Shown here: positions 48,351 through 57,463 of the stretch, piece by piece | Layout of the letters: the number at the start of each line of letters is the position of its first letter | How positions within the stretch are numbered: position 1 is the stretch's first letter | Source: Methylobacterium thuringiense | Lineage (GTDB): Bacteria; Pseudomonadota; Alphaproteobacteria; Rhizobiales; Beijerinckiaceae | DNA: 64,000 nucleotides | NCBI RefSeq assembly: GCF_022179645.1 | Contig: NZ_BPRA01000001.1 | Location: 372,001-436,000 of the forward strand | Direction of reading: 5' to 3' | The notes under the pieces: model-generated | Seen by the model: only the letters and a program-made list of their open reading frames with translations | Databases searched by the model: none | What the model was told of the DNA's origin: nothing | Position numbers and translations under genes: made by a program

Positions 48351-49373
48351 TCAGGGTCCGCGCCGACGGAACGGTCTCAGCGCCCGGCGCCTCATCTCGG
48401 CGAGAACGCCTGCGTCGTCCGGTTCGTCGCGATCGAGCCACTCGGCCCGCCGCAGGAGCGCTTCGGCCACGCCGCGCGGGTCGGCCACCGTCCAGGCCAC
48501 CTGCCAGCCGGGGGCCTCCTCGTAGAGGGTGCCGTGCGGGTGGTAATACCGGGCCTGCGCCCCGTTCACGCGGTCGAGCAGGGCGAAGTTGGCGTTGACG
48601 GCGATCTGCCAGTTCAGGCCGACGAGGCGGCGGCCCGGCGCCGCGAAGGCCGAGGTGTGGAAGGCCGAGCCGAGCGTTCCCATCACGATCTGCCGTCCGC
48701 TCAGCAGGCGCACCTGTTCGGCGAAGCCGAGCGTCTCGGGAAACGCGATCTCGACGCCGCGGCGCTCCAGTTCCGCGACGATCGCCTCCTCGTTAGTCAC
48801 ATGCGCCACCCCCGCGCGCAGCCGCGTCTTCGACAGGTAGAGCGGCCGCGTCACGGCATCGACCGCCACGTCCCGCCAGAGCGGCCGGCCGATCGTGCGG
48901 CAAAGCTCGGCGAACACCGCGTGCACCGCCGCCTGTTCGCGCAGGGCCGGCTCGGGCACCACGACGTCGCGCACGGTCTGCGGCCTGTCGAACGACACGA
49001 CGTCCGCCGTGTCTATCCCGAGCTGGCACAGGATCGCACGAAGGAAGGCCAGCTCCTCCAAGGCCTGCCGAGGGCCGGAGACATGGCAGAGGATCCGGGG
49101 CAGGGGGCCCTGCCAGGAGACCAGGGGCCAGAGCCGCGGCAGGGTGTTGATCAGGAAATGCCCGTAATGCGTCGCGAGCGGCCCGACATAGAGGAACGGA
49201 CCGTCATCAGCCGCCTCTCGCGGAGCAGGCTCGGCGCCGGGAAAGAGGCCCCACGGCGCCTCGGCCGACCACGGCCGATAGGTCGCCTCGGGCAGATGCT
49301 GCCGGGCGGGATCCTCCGCGATCCAGTCGGCCGTACCCCAGAGGCTGCTGCAGCGAAAGAATCTGCTAGCCAT
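48351..49373 (-). CDS. Glycosyltransferase family 61-like protein (DUF563)
   Basis: A 340-residue cytosolic protein. GHFLINTLPRLWPL near residue 85, TRPLYLSKTRLRAGVAHVTN near 180, and LLSGRQIVMGTLGSAFHTSAFAAPG near 240 match DUF563/GT61, whose members transfer sugars such as xylose or glucose, often onto polysaccharides. The start at 49373 is the family-consistent ATG; the frame is open further upstream, but that part is antisense-like to ctaA. It follows ctaA by 32 bases. A role with the polysaccharide locus at 51-57 kb is only suggested by distance. Confidence 0.75.
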   Translation of the reverse strand: MASRFFRCSSLWGTADWIAEDPARQHLPEATYRPWSAEAPWGLFPGAEPAPREAADDGPFLYVGPLATHYGHFLINTLPRLWPLVSWQGPLPRILCHVSGPRQALEELAFLRAILCQLGIDTADVVSFDRPQTVRDVVVPEPALREQAAVHAVFAELCRTIGRPLWRDVAVDAVTRPLYLSKTRLRAGVAHVTNEEAIVAELERRGVEIAFPETLGFAEQVRLLSGRQIVMGTLGSAFHTSAFAAPGRRLVGLNWQIAVNANFALLDRVNGAQARYYHPHGTLYEEAPGWQVAWTVADPRGVAEALLRRAEWLDRDEPDDAGVLAEMRRRALRPFRRRGP

Positions 49374-49405
49374 CGCAGCGGCTTGGCCGATCCGGCGGCC
49401 GCGCC

Positions 49406-50551
49406 TCAGGCACCGCGGCCGGCCAGCTGCTCGAAGCCGAACGGCACCGTCGGGGCCTGGATCGTCGTAGCCGCCCCGGCCGAGCCACGGCTGAGCCGGG
49501 CATGGGCGGTTGCCATGGTCAGCACCGCCATCGCGAAGACCTGATGCGCCAGCGCCGCCCAGAGCGGGACGGCCAGCAGCAGCGTGGCGATGCCGAGCCC
49601 CATCTGGCCGAGCGTCAGCACGGCCACGCCGGTGGCGCGCCGCGCCGCGCCGCTCCCCGGATCGCTCAACCTTGCGTCGAGCGCATGGAGCAGCGCCACG
49701 AGAACCAAGCAATACGCGACGAGCCTATGGTTGAACTGCACCAGCGTGACGTTGTCGACGAAGTTCTCGATCCAGGGCGTCGCCGCGAACAGGCCGTCGA
49801 ACGGCGGCACGAGATCGCCGTTCATCGTCGGCCAGGTGTTGTAGGCGAGCCCCGCATGGGAGCCGGCGACGAGACCGCCGAGCCCGATCTGGACGAGTAC
49901 CAGCAGCATGACGACGACGGCACCCGCACGGATGCGGGCCGGGGCGGGGGTCAGCGCGCCCTCGCGGGTGCCCGCCGCGAGCCAGACCAGGCCGGCGAGG
50001 ATCACGCTCGCGGTGGTCAGGTGCAGGGCGAGCTTCAGCGGCGCCACCGCCGTCATGCCGGGCTGCAGCCCCGAGGCGACCATGATCCAGCCGATCGCCC
50101 CCTGGAACGCGCCGACGACGCCGAGCGCCACGAGGCCGAGACCGAGGCGCCGGTCGAGGGCGCCGCGCGCCCAGAACACGATCAGCGGCAGGAAGAACGC
50201 GAGCCCGAGCAGCCGTCCGAGCAGCCGGTGTCCCCATTCCCACCAATAGAGCGTCTTGAAGGAGTCGATCCCCATGCCCTCGTTGAGGATGCGGTATTGC
50301 GGCGTGCCGCGGTATTTTTCGAACTCCATCGCCCAGTCGGCGGCCGAGAGCGGAGGGACCGCGCCGGTGACCGGCCGCCATTCGGTGATCGACAGGCCCG
50401 AGCCCGTCAGCCGGGTCGCACCACCCAGCGCCACCATCACCACGACGAGGAAAGCCAGCAGGTAGAGCCAGATCCGTACCGCGCGGCGGTACGGGCGAAC
50501 CGCGGCCTTCGGAGGAAGCGTCCCGGCGGGCAGGGCAGGGGAGGACGGCAT
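49406..50551 (-). CDS. ctaA: Heme A synthase (COX15/CtaA)
   Basis: A 381-residue integral membrane protein with eight helices that oxidises the C8 methyl group of heme O to make heme A for aa3 cytochrome oxidase. Heme-ligand and family motifs are visible: GGATRLTGSGLSITEWRPVTG, WWEWGHRLLGRLLGL, ALHLTTASVI, GGLVAGSHAGLAYNTWPTMNG, LVQFNHRLVAY and ALAHQVFAMAVL. The ATG at 50551 begins a short Pro-rich cytoplasmic lead. Type 2 (alphaproteobacterial, mitochondrial-like) by its insertion lengths. No ctaB or oxidase subunit is in the window. Confidence 0.95.
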   Translation of the reverse strand: MPSSPALPAGTLPPKAAVRPYRRAVRIWLYLLAFLVVVMVALGGATRLTGSGLSITEWRPVTGAVPPLSAADWAMEFEKYRGTPQYRILNEGMGIDSFKTLYWWEWGHRLLGRLLGLAFFLPLIVFWARGALDRRLGLGLVALGVVGAFQGAIGWIMVASGLQPGMTAVAPLKLALHLTTASVILAGLVWLAAGTREGALTPAPARIRAGAVVVMLLVLVQIGLGGLVAGSHAGLAYNTWPTMNGDLVPPFDGLFAATPWIENFVDNVTLVQFNHRLVAYCLVLVALLHALDARLSDPGSGAARRATGVAVLTLGQMGLGIATLLLAVPLWAALAHQVFAMAVLTMATAHARLSRGSAGAATTIQAPTVPFGFEQLAGRGA

Positions 50552-50745
50552 GCGGGCTCGGCGGCGGCGTTCGGATCGAGGCGCACCGGAGGATCCGGCG
50601 CATCGCGGTGCTTTAGGCCGGGCGGGGGCCACCGGGCAACGCCGGTCGCCGCCGCAGGGACATCGCGTCCGTTGCAAGCCGGGGATGGGCGGCTTACGCG
50701 TGGCCTCCACATCGAGCCTTCGAGACCTCGCCTTCGGACACCCTC

Positions 50746-50958
50746 ATGCGCCGCCGTACCCGCTCCCTGGTCGGGACCTTCGCGATCCTGGCCTTCGTGA
50801 TCGTCTACGCGCCGCTGGCGATGGCGCTCGCCGACAGTCGCATCGCCGAGACGCCGGCCCTGGTGCAGACGCTGCTCTACTCGATCCTCGGCATCGCCTG
50901 GATCTTCCCGCTGATGCCGCTGATCCGCTGGATGGAGCGCCCGGACGATCCTGCCTGA
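50746..50958 (+). CDS. DUF2842 family membrane protein
   Basis: A 70-residue protein with two hydrophobic helices (TFAILAFVIVYAPLAMALA and LLYSILGIAWIFPLMPLI) ending RWMERPDD. This is the pattern of DUF2842, short alphaproteobacterial inner-membrane proteins often encoded beside ctaA, as here (divergent, 194 bases). A role in oxidase assembly is possible by association only. The start ATG is the first codon of a compact frame. Confidence 0.8.
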   Translation: MRRRTRSLVGTFAILAFVIVYAPLAMALADSRIAETPALVQTLLYSILGIAWIFPLMPLIRWMERPDDPA

Positions 50959-51035
50959 TCCTCCTTTTTTCGCCGCACTCCCCCCGCAGAAGGCCGCGAT
51001 CCTCGCTCGCAACGCCGCGGAGCCGACTGCGCCCG

Positions 51036-51434
51036 ATGCCACGCCTGCCCACATCGACGATCCGCGTTCTCAGCGCCGCCGGCCTTCTGTCGCTGCTGGC
51101 TTCCGCCGCCTGTGCCCAGGGCACGCCCCGCTCGGTCGGGGAATGCGAACGGCTGAAGAACGATCTCGCCTATAACCAGTGCCTCGCGATGTTCGGCCCG
51201 GCGGCCAAGAACGTCGCCGGCGGCGATGGATCCGGCGGCGGCGGCAGTCCCGTGATCGTGCCGCCGCCCACGCCGTCGGCCATCGCAGGCATGCCGGCGC
51301 TGGAGGAGCCCGTGATCGACGAGAGCCCGCGCCGCGGCCGGCGCGGCCGCTACGTGAGGTCCGGCGGACGCCAGAGCGCGAGCTTCGACGTGGGCGGATC
51401 GAGCCACAGCCGGCGGCATCGCCGCCGTCGCTAG
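51036..51434 (+). CDS. Exported Gly-rich, Arg-tailed hypothetical protein
   Basis: A 132-residue protein from the ATG at 51036: signal peptide (STIRVLSAAGLLSLLASAACA), then RSVGECERLKNDLAYNQCLAMFGP (two cysteines that may pair), a GGGDGSGGGGSP linker, and a strongly basic tail of Arg, Ser and His (RRGRRGRYVRSGGRQS). The 77-base spacing after DUF2842 allows co-transcription. The ribosome-binding site is weak, so the start is moderately sure. Family not recognised. Confidence 0.6.
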   Translation: MPRLPTSTIRVLSAAGLLSLLASAACAQGTPRSVGECERLKNDLAYNQCLAMFGPAAKNVAGGDGSGGGGSPVIVPPPTPSAIAGMPALEEPVIDESPRRGRRGRYVRSGGRQSASFDVGGSSHSRRHRRRR

Positions 51435-51441
51435 AGCCACG

Positions 51442-52512
51442 TCAGGCGACGTTGAGGCGGCGGCCGCGGTTCCAGGCCAGGAACGGCACGCCGGAGATCA
51501 GGCTCGCGAGCGCGGCTTCGGTCTGGTGTAGGCCGTTCACCGAGACCCGCGGCAGCGCCTGCAGATGCCCCGCATGCCCGGCGAAAAGATGGCCCGGCCG
51601 CGTCGTCACGGCGGTCGCGAAGCCGAGGCCTTCGGCGATGGCGAATTCGCGCCGGCCGGCGGAGGCCGGATCGCCGACGGGATAGGAGAGGTGGCGGATC
51701 TCGCGGCCGAGTTCCGTGGCGATCCGCGTGCGGCTTCCGGCGATCTCAAGCCGGGCGACGTCCAGTTCGTGCTTCGCGAGCATCGGGTGGCTCAGCGTAT
51801 GCGCGCCGATCGTCACCGCCGGGTCGGCGGCGAGGGCGCGCAGCGCGTGCCAGGACAGGCAGAGCTCCTCGGCGATCCGGCCCGGTGCGAATCCGGCTTC
51901 GGTGCATAGCCCGGCGATCACCGAGAGCAGCCGCGCCTCCGGCCCCGCACGCAGGATGCGGTAGACGGCCTCGAACGCCGCCGACTTCTCCTCCGCGTCC
52001 CGCGCCGGCAGGTCGAGGGCGATTGCGCCCGTGTCGCCGGCCGTCAGCCGCACGCGGTCGAGCCGCGCGACGGCGCGTTCCAGCTCGATCCACCACAGGC
52101 GTCCGCGTCCCTCCGCGAAATCGCTGGTGACGAACAGCGTCCAGGGTGCGCGGTGGCGGGCGAGCACGGGCGCTGCGAACTCGACGTTGTCGCGATAGCC
52201 GTCGTCGAAGGTCAGGACGGCGAACGGCGCCCTAGCATCGCGGGCGCTCAGACGGTCCGGCACGGCGTCGAGGCCGATCAGGTCGAAGCCGCGCGCCTTC
52301 AGCAGCGTGAGCGTCCGGTCGAGGAAGTCCGGCGTGATCGCGAGCAGCCCGTTCGGCGCATAGGCCGCCGGCGGCTCCGGGCGGACGTGGTGGAAGGTCA
52401 GGATGAGGCCGCGGCCGCGGGCGGCCGGCGCGAGCCAACGGTCGGCCCCGGTCAGGGCGACGGCGGAGAAGGCCGCCCTGAACAGCCGATGGCGGTTGCA
52501 CGACGACAGCAT
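51442..52512 (-). CDS. Polysaccharide deacetylase (carbohydrate esterase 4)
   Basis: A 356-residue protein with the NodB fold. LILTFHHVRPEP lies near residue 36, the metal/catalytic motif LTFDDGYRDN near 100, TIGAHTLSHPML near 235 (metal His residues), and IRHLSYPVGDP near 270. It removes acetyl groups from N-acetyl sugars or peptidoglycan-like polymers. There is no clear signal peptide; the N-terminus is moderately hydrophobic. It is divergent from the FemAB-like gene and belongs to a polysaccharide cluster by context. Confidence 0.88.
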   Translation of the reverse strand: MLSSCNRHRLFRAAFSAVALTGADRWLAPAARGRGLILTFHHVRPEPPAAYAPNGLLAITPDFLDRTLTLLKARGFDLIGLDAVPDRLSARDARAPFAVLTFDDGYRDNVEFAAPVLARHRAPWTLFVTSDFAEGRGRLWWIELERAVARLDRVRLTAGDTGAIALDLPARDAEEKSAAFEAVYRILRAGPEARLLSVIAGLCTEAGFAPGRIAEELCLSWHALRALAADPAVTIGAHTLSHPMLAKHELDVARLEIAGSRTRIATELGREIRHLSYPVGDPASAGRREFAIAEGLGFATAVTTRPGHLFAGHAGHLQALPRVSVNGLHQTEAALASLISGVPFLAWNRGRRLNVA

Positions 52513-52705
52513 CGATGAGCCCCGCAGACGGATGCGTCCGAAGGCGAGGATAGCGGCCGAGGGAAAAAGCTTTCGTTACCCATCCGCCGAGATCGTCAGC
52601 GGCGGCGAAGCACGGGCCGGGTCTCCTCAATCGGCGGTTCAGGTCTCGCAGGCTATTCCCGATCCGAACGGGAGCGGCGTCTGGCCGGCGGTTCGAGGCG
52701 GGTCG

Positions 52706-53914
52706 ATGGCGAGTCTCGCACAGGATCTCACGGGTGCGGACATGATCCGTGACCGCATGCGCGGACAGCTGAAGGTCGAGGTGTTTCGCGATCTCGCGAG
52801 CGCCGAAACCCTCTGGCGCGGCCTGGAAACCGCGCCGGACGCGGTGGCGACGCCCTATCAGCGCTTCGACTGGGTCGCGGCCTACGTCGCCGGGACGCAG
52901 GCGGCGGAGTCCCTGCGGATCATGGTGCTGCGCGATGCGGCCGGCCGGCCGCTGGCGCTGCTGCCGCTGCAGGTCTCGCGGATGCGCGGGCTCGCGGTCG
53001 CCCGCGTGATCGGGGCCAAGCACGCGAACTACCACATGCCGCTCTACGCCTCGCGCCAGGCGGCGGGGCTGTCGGCCGAGGAACTTGAGGCCGCGCTCGT
53101 GCGCGCCGGACGCGCGGCGGGCATCGACGCCTACGCGCTCGATCACCAGCCCCGCTTCTGGGACGGCATCGCCAACCCGCTCGGCGCCGGGGGCAGGCCC
53201 TGCGCCAGCGACGCCTACGGCCTGATGCTCGGCCCGGACCCGGAGGCGACCGTGAAGCGCGCCTTCAGCGCCGACGCCCGCAAGAAGCTGCGCGCCAAGG
53301 AGCGCAAGCTCGTCGAAGCGCATGGGCCGGTCGCTTACGGCACCGCCACGACGCCCGATTCCATCGCGGCGATTCTCAAGGCGTTCCACGCGCAGAAACG
53401 CACCCGCTTCGCCACGATGGGCATCGCGGACCCCTACGCGGACGAAGGCGTGCGGCGCTTCATTGCCGATGCTACGAGCCTTAAAGCCACGGCCGGCGGC
53501 GACGCCCGTCCGGCCATCGAACTTCACGCCCTGAGCGCGACGAAGACCGGCCGGATTCTCGCGACCTTCGGCGGCGCGGTGAACGGCGACCGCTTCAGCG
53601 GGATGTGGACTTCGTTCGACTCCGATCCCGAGATCGGCCGCTTCAGCCCCGGCGACCTGCTGCTGCATCACCTGGTCGGCCAGCAGACCGGCGCCGGCCG
53701 CCGGGCCTTCGACCTCGGCGTGGGCGAGGCACGCTACAAGGCCAGCATCTGCGACGAGACGATCGAACTCGTGGAGGTGCTGATCCCGGTGACCCTGCGC
53801 GGGCACCTCTTCACCCTCGCGGCGAATGCGGCCTCGGGCCTGAAGCGCCGGATCAAGCGCTCGCCGCGGCTGTGGCGGGCGGCGACCCGCCTGCGCGCGA
53901 TGCGGCGGGCCTGA
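52706..53914 (+). CDS. FemAB/GNAT-like protein of polysaccharide loci (BcsL/CelD-type)
   Basis: A 402-residue protein with GAGG 7 bases before the ATG at 52706. The N-terminal part VEVFRDLASAETLWRGLE and YQRFDWVAAYV, and the central SADARKKLRAKERKLVEAHG, then GMWTSFDSDPEIGRFSPGDLL with FDLGVGEARYK, are characteristic of GNAT-fold proteins annotated as cellulose biosynthesis protein CelD/BcsL in exopolysaccharide clusters. They are thought to acylate or aminoacylate sugar intermediates, without firm biochemistry. It converges on the chain-length protein gene with 4 bases between. Confidence 0.78.
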   Translation: MASLAQDLTGADMIRDRMRGQLKVEVFRDLASAETLWRGLETAPDAVATPYQRFDWVAAYVAGTQAAESLRIMVLRDAAGRPLALLPLQVSRMRGLAVARVIGAKHANYHMPLYASRQAAGLSAEELEAALVRAGRAAGIDAYALDHQPRFWDGIANPLGAGGRPCASDAYGLMLGPDPEATVKRAFSADARKKLRAKERKLVEAHGPVAYGTATTPDSIAAILKAFHAQKRTRFATMGIADPYADEGVRRFIADATSLKATAGGDARPAIELHALSATKTGRILATFGGAVNGDRFSGMWTSFDSDPEIGRFSPGDLLLHHLVGQQTGAGRRAFDLGVGEARYKASICDETIELVEVLIPVTLRGHLFTLAANAASGLKRRIKRSPRLWRAATRLRAMRRA

Positions 53915-53918
53915 TCGT

Positions 53919-56228
53919 TCAGGCCGAGAGGCGAAGCTGCATCTCCGGCTCCGCCGCCGGATCGCGGGCGACGAGCACCTGACCGGCGCCGGCCTCGGTG
54001 GCGAGGGCGTAGAGCGCAACGAGCCCGGAATCGTCCGGCTCGGCATCGGAGGCGATGACCACCGAATCCATGCAGGCCGACAGCGCCGTGAGCAGGTCGT
54101 CGGACGGCTCGCCCGTGATCGCGAGGCGGCAGATCACCCAGTCATAGGCCTGCGCCATGGCGTTGAGGCCGATCGCGAGGCCATGCGGCTCGTCGAGCAG
54201 GACGGCGCGGTCGGCGAGGCCCGCACCGATGACGTGGTGGCGCGAGCCGGCGACCGGATGGATCACGTCGAGGAACGCGGCCTCGCCAGCGACGAGATCG
54301 GTCAGGCCGGGAGCGCCGCGGTCGGTGGCCTTGCCGCTCACGTCGACTCTGAGCGTCGGCGCCTGGGCGGCGAGCACGCGGACGAGGCCGGCGGCGAGAC
54401 CGTCGGTCCCGGCGGCATGGTCCGTCGTCTCGACCACGAGCACGCAGCGTCCGCCCTGGCCGGCCACCGTCCCGAGCCGGTCGATCAGGGCCTGGAGCGC
54501 GAAGCGGTCGTCCTCGTGAGCAAGGGGGCCGGGTTCCGCCTTCGGCGTGGCGTCGGCCGTGGCGGGCATGCGGGAGCTACCGCTGTCGGCAACGAGCCGC
54601 GGCAGGGTCGCATTCGCGGTGACCATCGTCTCGAAGCCGGCATAGGCCGGCGCGAAATGAGCCGGCGCGAAGTGGGGCGGCTCGCGCAGCGGCGGCTGCT
54701 CGGGCGGCAGCGGCTCCGGATAGTCGATGCGCTCGGCCAGGGGCTCCATGCGCGCGGAGGGTACAGGCTCGGACCGGTCGGCGCCGTCGCGGCGGTCGAG
54801 CGGCTCCGGCGTCGCCAGCAGATGGCGGCCGAGGATTGCGGCGACGGACAACATGAAGGCCAGCGCCGTACTGAACCCGACGACCGGGACCTTCTTCGGG
54901 AAGGAGGGAAGCTCGGGCACCATGGCCCGCGAGACGATGCGCGCGTCGGCGGGCGTGGCGCTCTCGGCATCGCGCGCCGAGGCCTCGCGGTAGCGCGAGA
55001 GATAGGATTCGAGCTGCTCGCGCTGGACCTTGGCCTCGCGTTCCATGGCGCGGAGCTGGATCTCGCTGGAATTGTCCTTGGCGACCACGTCGCTCTGGCC
55101 CTGGACCGTCGCCTGCAGGCTGTCGACGCGGGCGCTGGCGATCTTGGCGTCGTTCTCCAGGGTGCGCACGATGCGCTCGGCGGCAGCCTTGATCTGCTTG
55201 TCGAGGTCGTCGACCTGCGCCGTCAGCTCCTTGATCCGCGGATGTGCCGGCAGCAGCGTGCGCAGCTCCAGCGCGAGCTGCGCACGCAGAGTCATGCGGC
55301 TCTCGACCGTGCGGCGGATCAGGTCGTTGTTGGCGACGTCGGGGATCTCGAAGGCGCGGCCCTCCTTGATCATCTCCTTGAGGATCTTCACCCGGCCGGA
55401 CAGGTCGGCCTTGACGGTGCGGGCCTGACTGAGCTGGCTCGACAGCTCGCCGAGCTGCTGGCCGCCCAGGGAGGAGCCGGCGGCGCCGGACCCGATCAGT
55501 CCGTGCTTGACGCGGTAGGCGTCGACCTTCGCCTCGGCCTCGGCGACGCGGGCGCGCAGACCGTCGATGTTGGTGCCGAGCCAGGTCGAGGCGTAGCGGG
55601 CCGTGTCGACCTTCGCGGCTTCCAGCGAGGCGATGTAGAGTTCGGAGATCGTGTTGGCAGCCTTGGCGGCGAGTTCGGGATCGCCCGCTCGGAACTCGAC
55701 CTGCAGGATGCGCGACTTGCCGGCTGGATAGACCAACAGCCGCTCGAAATAGGTCTCGAGGACGCGGTCCTCGGGCTTGGCGTCGAGGCTGGACCTGCCG
55801 AGGCCGGCCATCATCAGGAGGCTGCGGACCAGGCCGGCCTCGCCGACCGTCGTATCGAATTCGGGATTGCCGACGAGGTTCAGCCGGCGGACCGCCTCGC
55901 GGGCGAGGTCGCGGGACATCACGACCTGGACCTGGCTCGCCACCGCCTGCTCGTCGATCGGCTGCGCCGGCTCGCCGCGCTCGGTCGTGGTGCGGGCGAA
56001 GGACGGGTCGCGGCTCTCGAGAAGGATCTTGGCCTCGGCCGTGTAGCGGGGCGCGACCACCTGCACGAACACGCCGGCGCCGACCGCGACCAGCAGCGTC
56101 GGAATCAGGATCCAGGCCCACGCCCGCCGGAGAAGCGGAAACACCTGCGACAGCGTCAGCCCGTCCCGCGCAGATGGCGGGTACGACAGCTGCGGCGAGG
56201 GGTCGATGGTCGAGGTGCGGCGAGGCAT
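53919..56228 (-). CDS. GumC/ExoP-like polysaccharide chain-length protein with degenerate kinase domain
   Basis: A 769-residue inner-membrane protein. Wzz motif and first helix near residues 25-60 (LTLSQVFPLLRRAWAWILIP, LLVAVGAGVFVQVVAPRYTA), long periplasmic coiled coils (about 170-420), and the second helix near 450 (VPVVGFSTALAFMLSVAAIL) preceded by the Pro-rich ELPSFPKKVP. The cytoplasmic C-terminus has the length of a bacterial tyrosine kinase domain, but the Walker A position reads VETTDHAAGTDG rather than GEGKS/T, and no Tyr cluster ends the protein (EPEMQLRLSA). It probably sets chain length without kinase activity. It is divergent from the Wza-like export gene. Confidence 0.85.
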   Translation of the reverse strand: MPRRTSTIDPSPQLSYPPSARDGLTLSQVFPLLRRAWAWILIPTLLVAVGAGVFVQVVAPRYTAEAKILLESRDPSFARTTTERGEPAQPIDEQAVASQVQVVMSRDLAREAVRRLNLVGNPEFDTTVGEAGLVRSLLMMAGLGRSSLDAKPEDRVLETYFERLLVYPAGKSRILQVEFRAGDPELAAKAANTISELYIASLEAAKVDTARYASTWLGTNIDGLRARVAEAEAKVDAYRVKHGLIGSGAAGSSLGGQQLGELSSQLSQARTVKADLSGRVKILKEMIKEGRAFEIPDVANNDLIRRTVESRMTLRAQLALELRTLLPAHPRIKELTAQVDDLDKQIKAAAERIVRTLENDAKIASARVDSLQATVQGQSDVVAKDNSSEIQLRAMEREAKVQREQLESYLSRYREASARDAESATPADARIVSRAMVPELPSFPKKVPVVGFSTALAFMLSVAAILGRHLLATPEPLDRRDGADRSEPVPSARMEPLAERIDYPEPLPPEQPPLREPPHFAPAHFAPAYAGFETMVTANATLPRLVADSGSSRMPATADATPKAEPGPLAHEDDRFALQALIDRLGTVAGQGGRCVLVVETTDHAAGTDGLAAGLVRVLAAQAPTLRVDVSGKATDRGAPGLTDLVAGEAAFLDVIHPVAGSRHHVIGAGLADRAVLLDEPHGLAIGLNAMAQAYDWVICRLAITGEPSDDLLTALSACMDSVVIASDAEPDDSGLVALYALATEAGAGQVLVARDPAAEPEMQLRLSA

Positions 56229-56414
56229 GGCAATCGTCTTTACGCGAAGCAAGACTTCGGCAGGCTGATGGGCCTTCTCCACCAGTAAGACCGGCCATGG
56301 TTTATTGACGGTTAAAGTACGGTTCCGCGCTTGTGTGCGGATGCAGGACGTCAGCTTTCCTTAACCATATCGACGTACAGCGAGGTCGGTCACTTCATTA
56401 CGACGGCGTGTTTC
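56229..56414. promoter_or_regulatory. Divergent control region of the polysaccharide export genes
   Basis: The 186 bases separate the chain-length gene (minus) and the export lipoprotein (plus). TTTATTGACGGTTAA at 56301-56315 fits TTAA-N7-TTAA, the CtrA recognition layout, with one mismatch, and its TTGACG could also serve as a -35 box for rightward transcription. A GGTTAA at 56310 and TTAACC at 56361 form a spaced inverted pair. These are sequence resemblances only. Confidence 0.35.
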
Positions 56415-56987
56415 ATGAACCGGCGTGCTCTCATCCTGGCACTCTCGTCGACGTTGGCGCTCGGGGGCTGCCTGCGTCCGAACTTCCGCACGAACGAGCT
56501 CGATGCCACCGGCACCGGCTCGATCGCGGCGCGCTACACGTTGTCGGCGGGCGACAAGCTGCGCATCATCGTGTTCGGCCAGGACAACCTCTCGAACATC
56601 TACGCCGTGGACGGGGCGGGCCGCGTGGCCATGCCGCTGATCGGCACCATTCAGGTGGGCGGGCAGACCACGGCGCAGGCGGCGAAGGCCATCGAAAGCA
56701 AGCTCTCCAACGGATTCCTGCGCGAGCCGCACGTCACGGTGGAGATCGACGCCTACCGGCCGTTCTACATCCTCGGCGAGGTCACGACCTCGGGCCAGTA
56801 CCAGTACGTCAACGGCATGACCGTCGAGACGGCCGTGGCCATCGCCGCCGGCTTCGGGCCTCGGGCGGCGCGCGACTACGCGGTGCTGACGCGCGAGGGC
56901 CAGGGCGGTCTCGTCAACGGCATCGTGCCGATGAGCTACGCCGTGCGGCCCGGCGACACCATCGTCATCAAGGAGCGCTTCTTCTAA
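56415..56987 (+). CDS. Polysaccharide export lipoprotein (Wza/ExoF-like)
   Basis: A 190-residue protein with a lipoprotein signal (MNRRALILALSSTLALGGC, lipidated Cys19), then the polysaccharide export (Poly_export) domain: YTLSAGDKLRIIVFGQDNL, GRVAMPLIGTIQVGGQT and a SLBB-like segment YRPFYILGEVTTSGQYQYV with GMTVETAVAIAAGF. It forms the outer-membrane export ring. The protein is short, with one export domain and one SLBB repeat, so it probably needs a separate outer-membrane partner. It is divergent from the GumC/ExoP-like gene, as expected for a pair. Confidence 0.9.
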   Translation: MNRRALILALSSTLALGGCLRPNFRTNELDATGTGSIAARYTLSAGDKLRIIVFGQDNLSNIYAVDGAGRVAMPLIGTIQVGGQTTAQAAKAIESKLSNGFLREPHVTVEIDAYRPFYILGEVTTSGQYQYVNGMTVETAVAIAAGFGPRAARDYAVLTREGQGGLVNGIVPMSYAVRPGDTIVIKERFF

Positions 56988-57070
56988 GAGCGCACGACCG
57001 CCTTCGAACTGGACCCCACCGAGCGCGCGGCGCATAGTCGTCCGCAATCGCGAATCGGGGGAAAGCTCAG

Positions 57071-57463
57071 ATGGATGAGGCGGTTGCGGAGGCCGAACCG
57101 AAAGGCGAGCTGACCGTGCGGACCATCGCCATGCCCGCCGACACGAACGCCAACGGCGACATCTTCGGCGGCTGGGTCATGTCGCAGATGGACCAGGCCG
57201 GCGGCATTGCCGGGGTCGACCGGGCCCAGGGCCGAGTCGTCACGGTCGCCGTCGACGCGATGACCTTCATCCGCCCCGTGCGTGTCGGCGACGTGCTCTG
57301 CGTCTACACGCAGATCAGCCGCGTCGGCCGCACCTCCATGACCATCGCGGTCGAGGCCTGGGCCCGCCGCTTCCGCACGCAGGTCCGCGAAAAGGTCACC
57401 GCGGCCACCTTCATCTTCGTCTCCATAGACGACGAGGGCAGGCCGAGGCCGATCGCGACGTAG
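57071..57463 (+). CDS. Acyl-CoA thioesterase, YciA type
   Basis: A 130-residue hotdog-fold enzyme that hydrolyses short to medium acyl-CoAs. TIAMPADTNANGDIFGGWVMSQMDQAGG carries the catalytic Asp of the family, and AVDAMTFIRPVRVGDVLCVY is the second signature. A GGGGGAAAG sequence lies about 7 bases before the ATG at 57071. It is cytosolic with no evident operon partner. The length and motifs match YciA. Confidence 0.93.
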   Translation: MDEAVAEAEPKGELTVRTIAMPADTNANGDIFGGWVMSQMDQAGGIAGVDRAQGRVVTVAVDAMTFIRPVRVGDVLCVYTQISRVGRTSMTIAVEAWARRFRTQVREKVTAATFIFVSIDDEGRPRPIAT

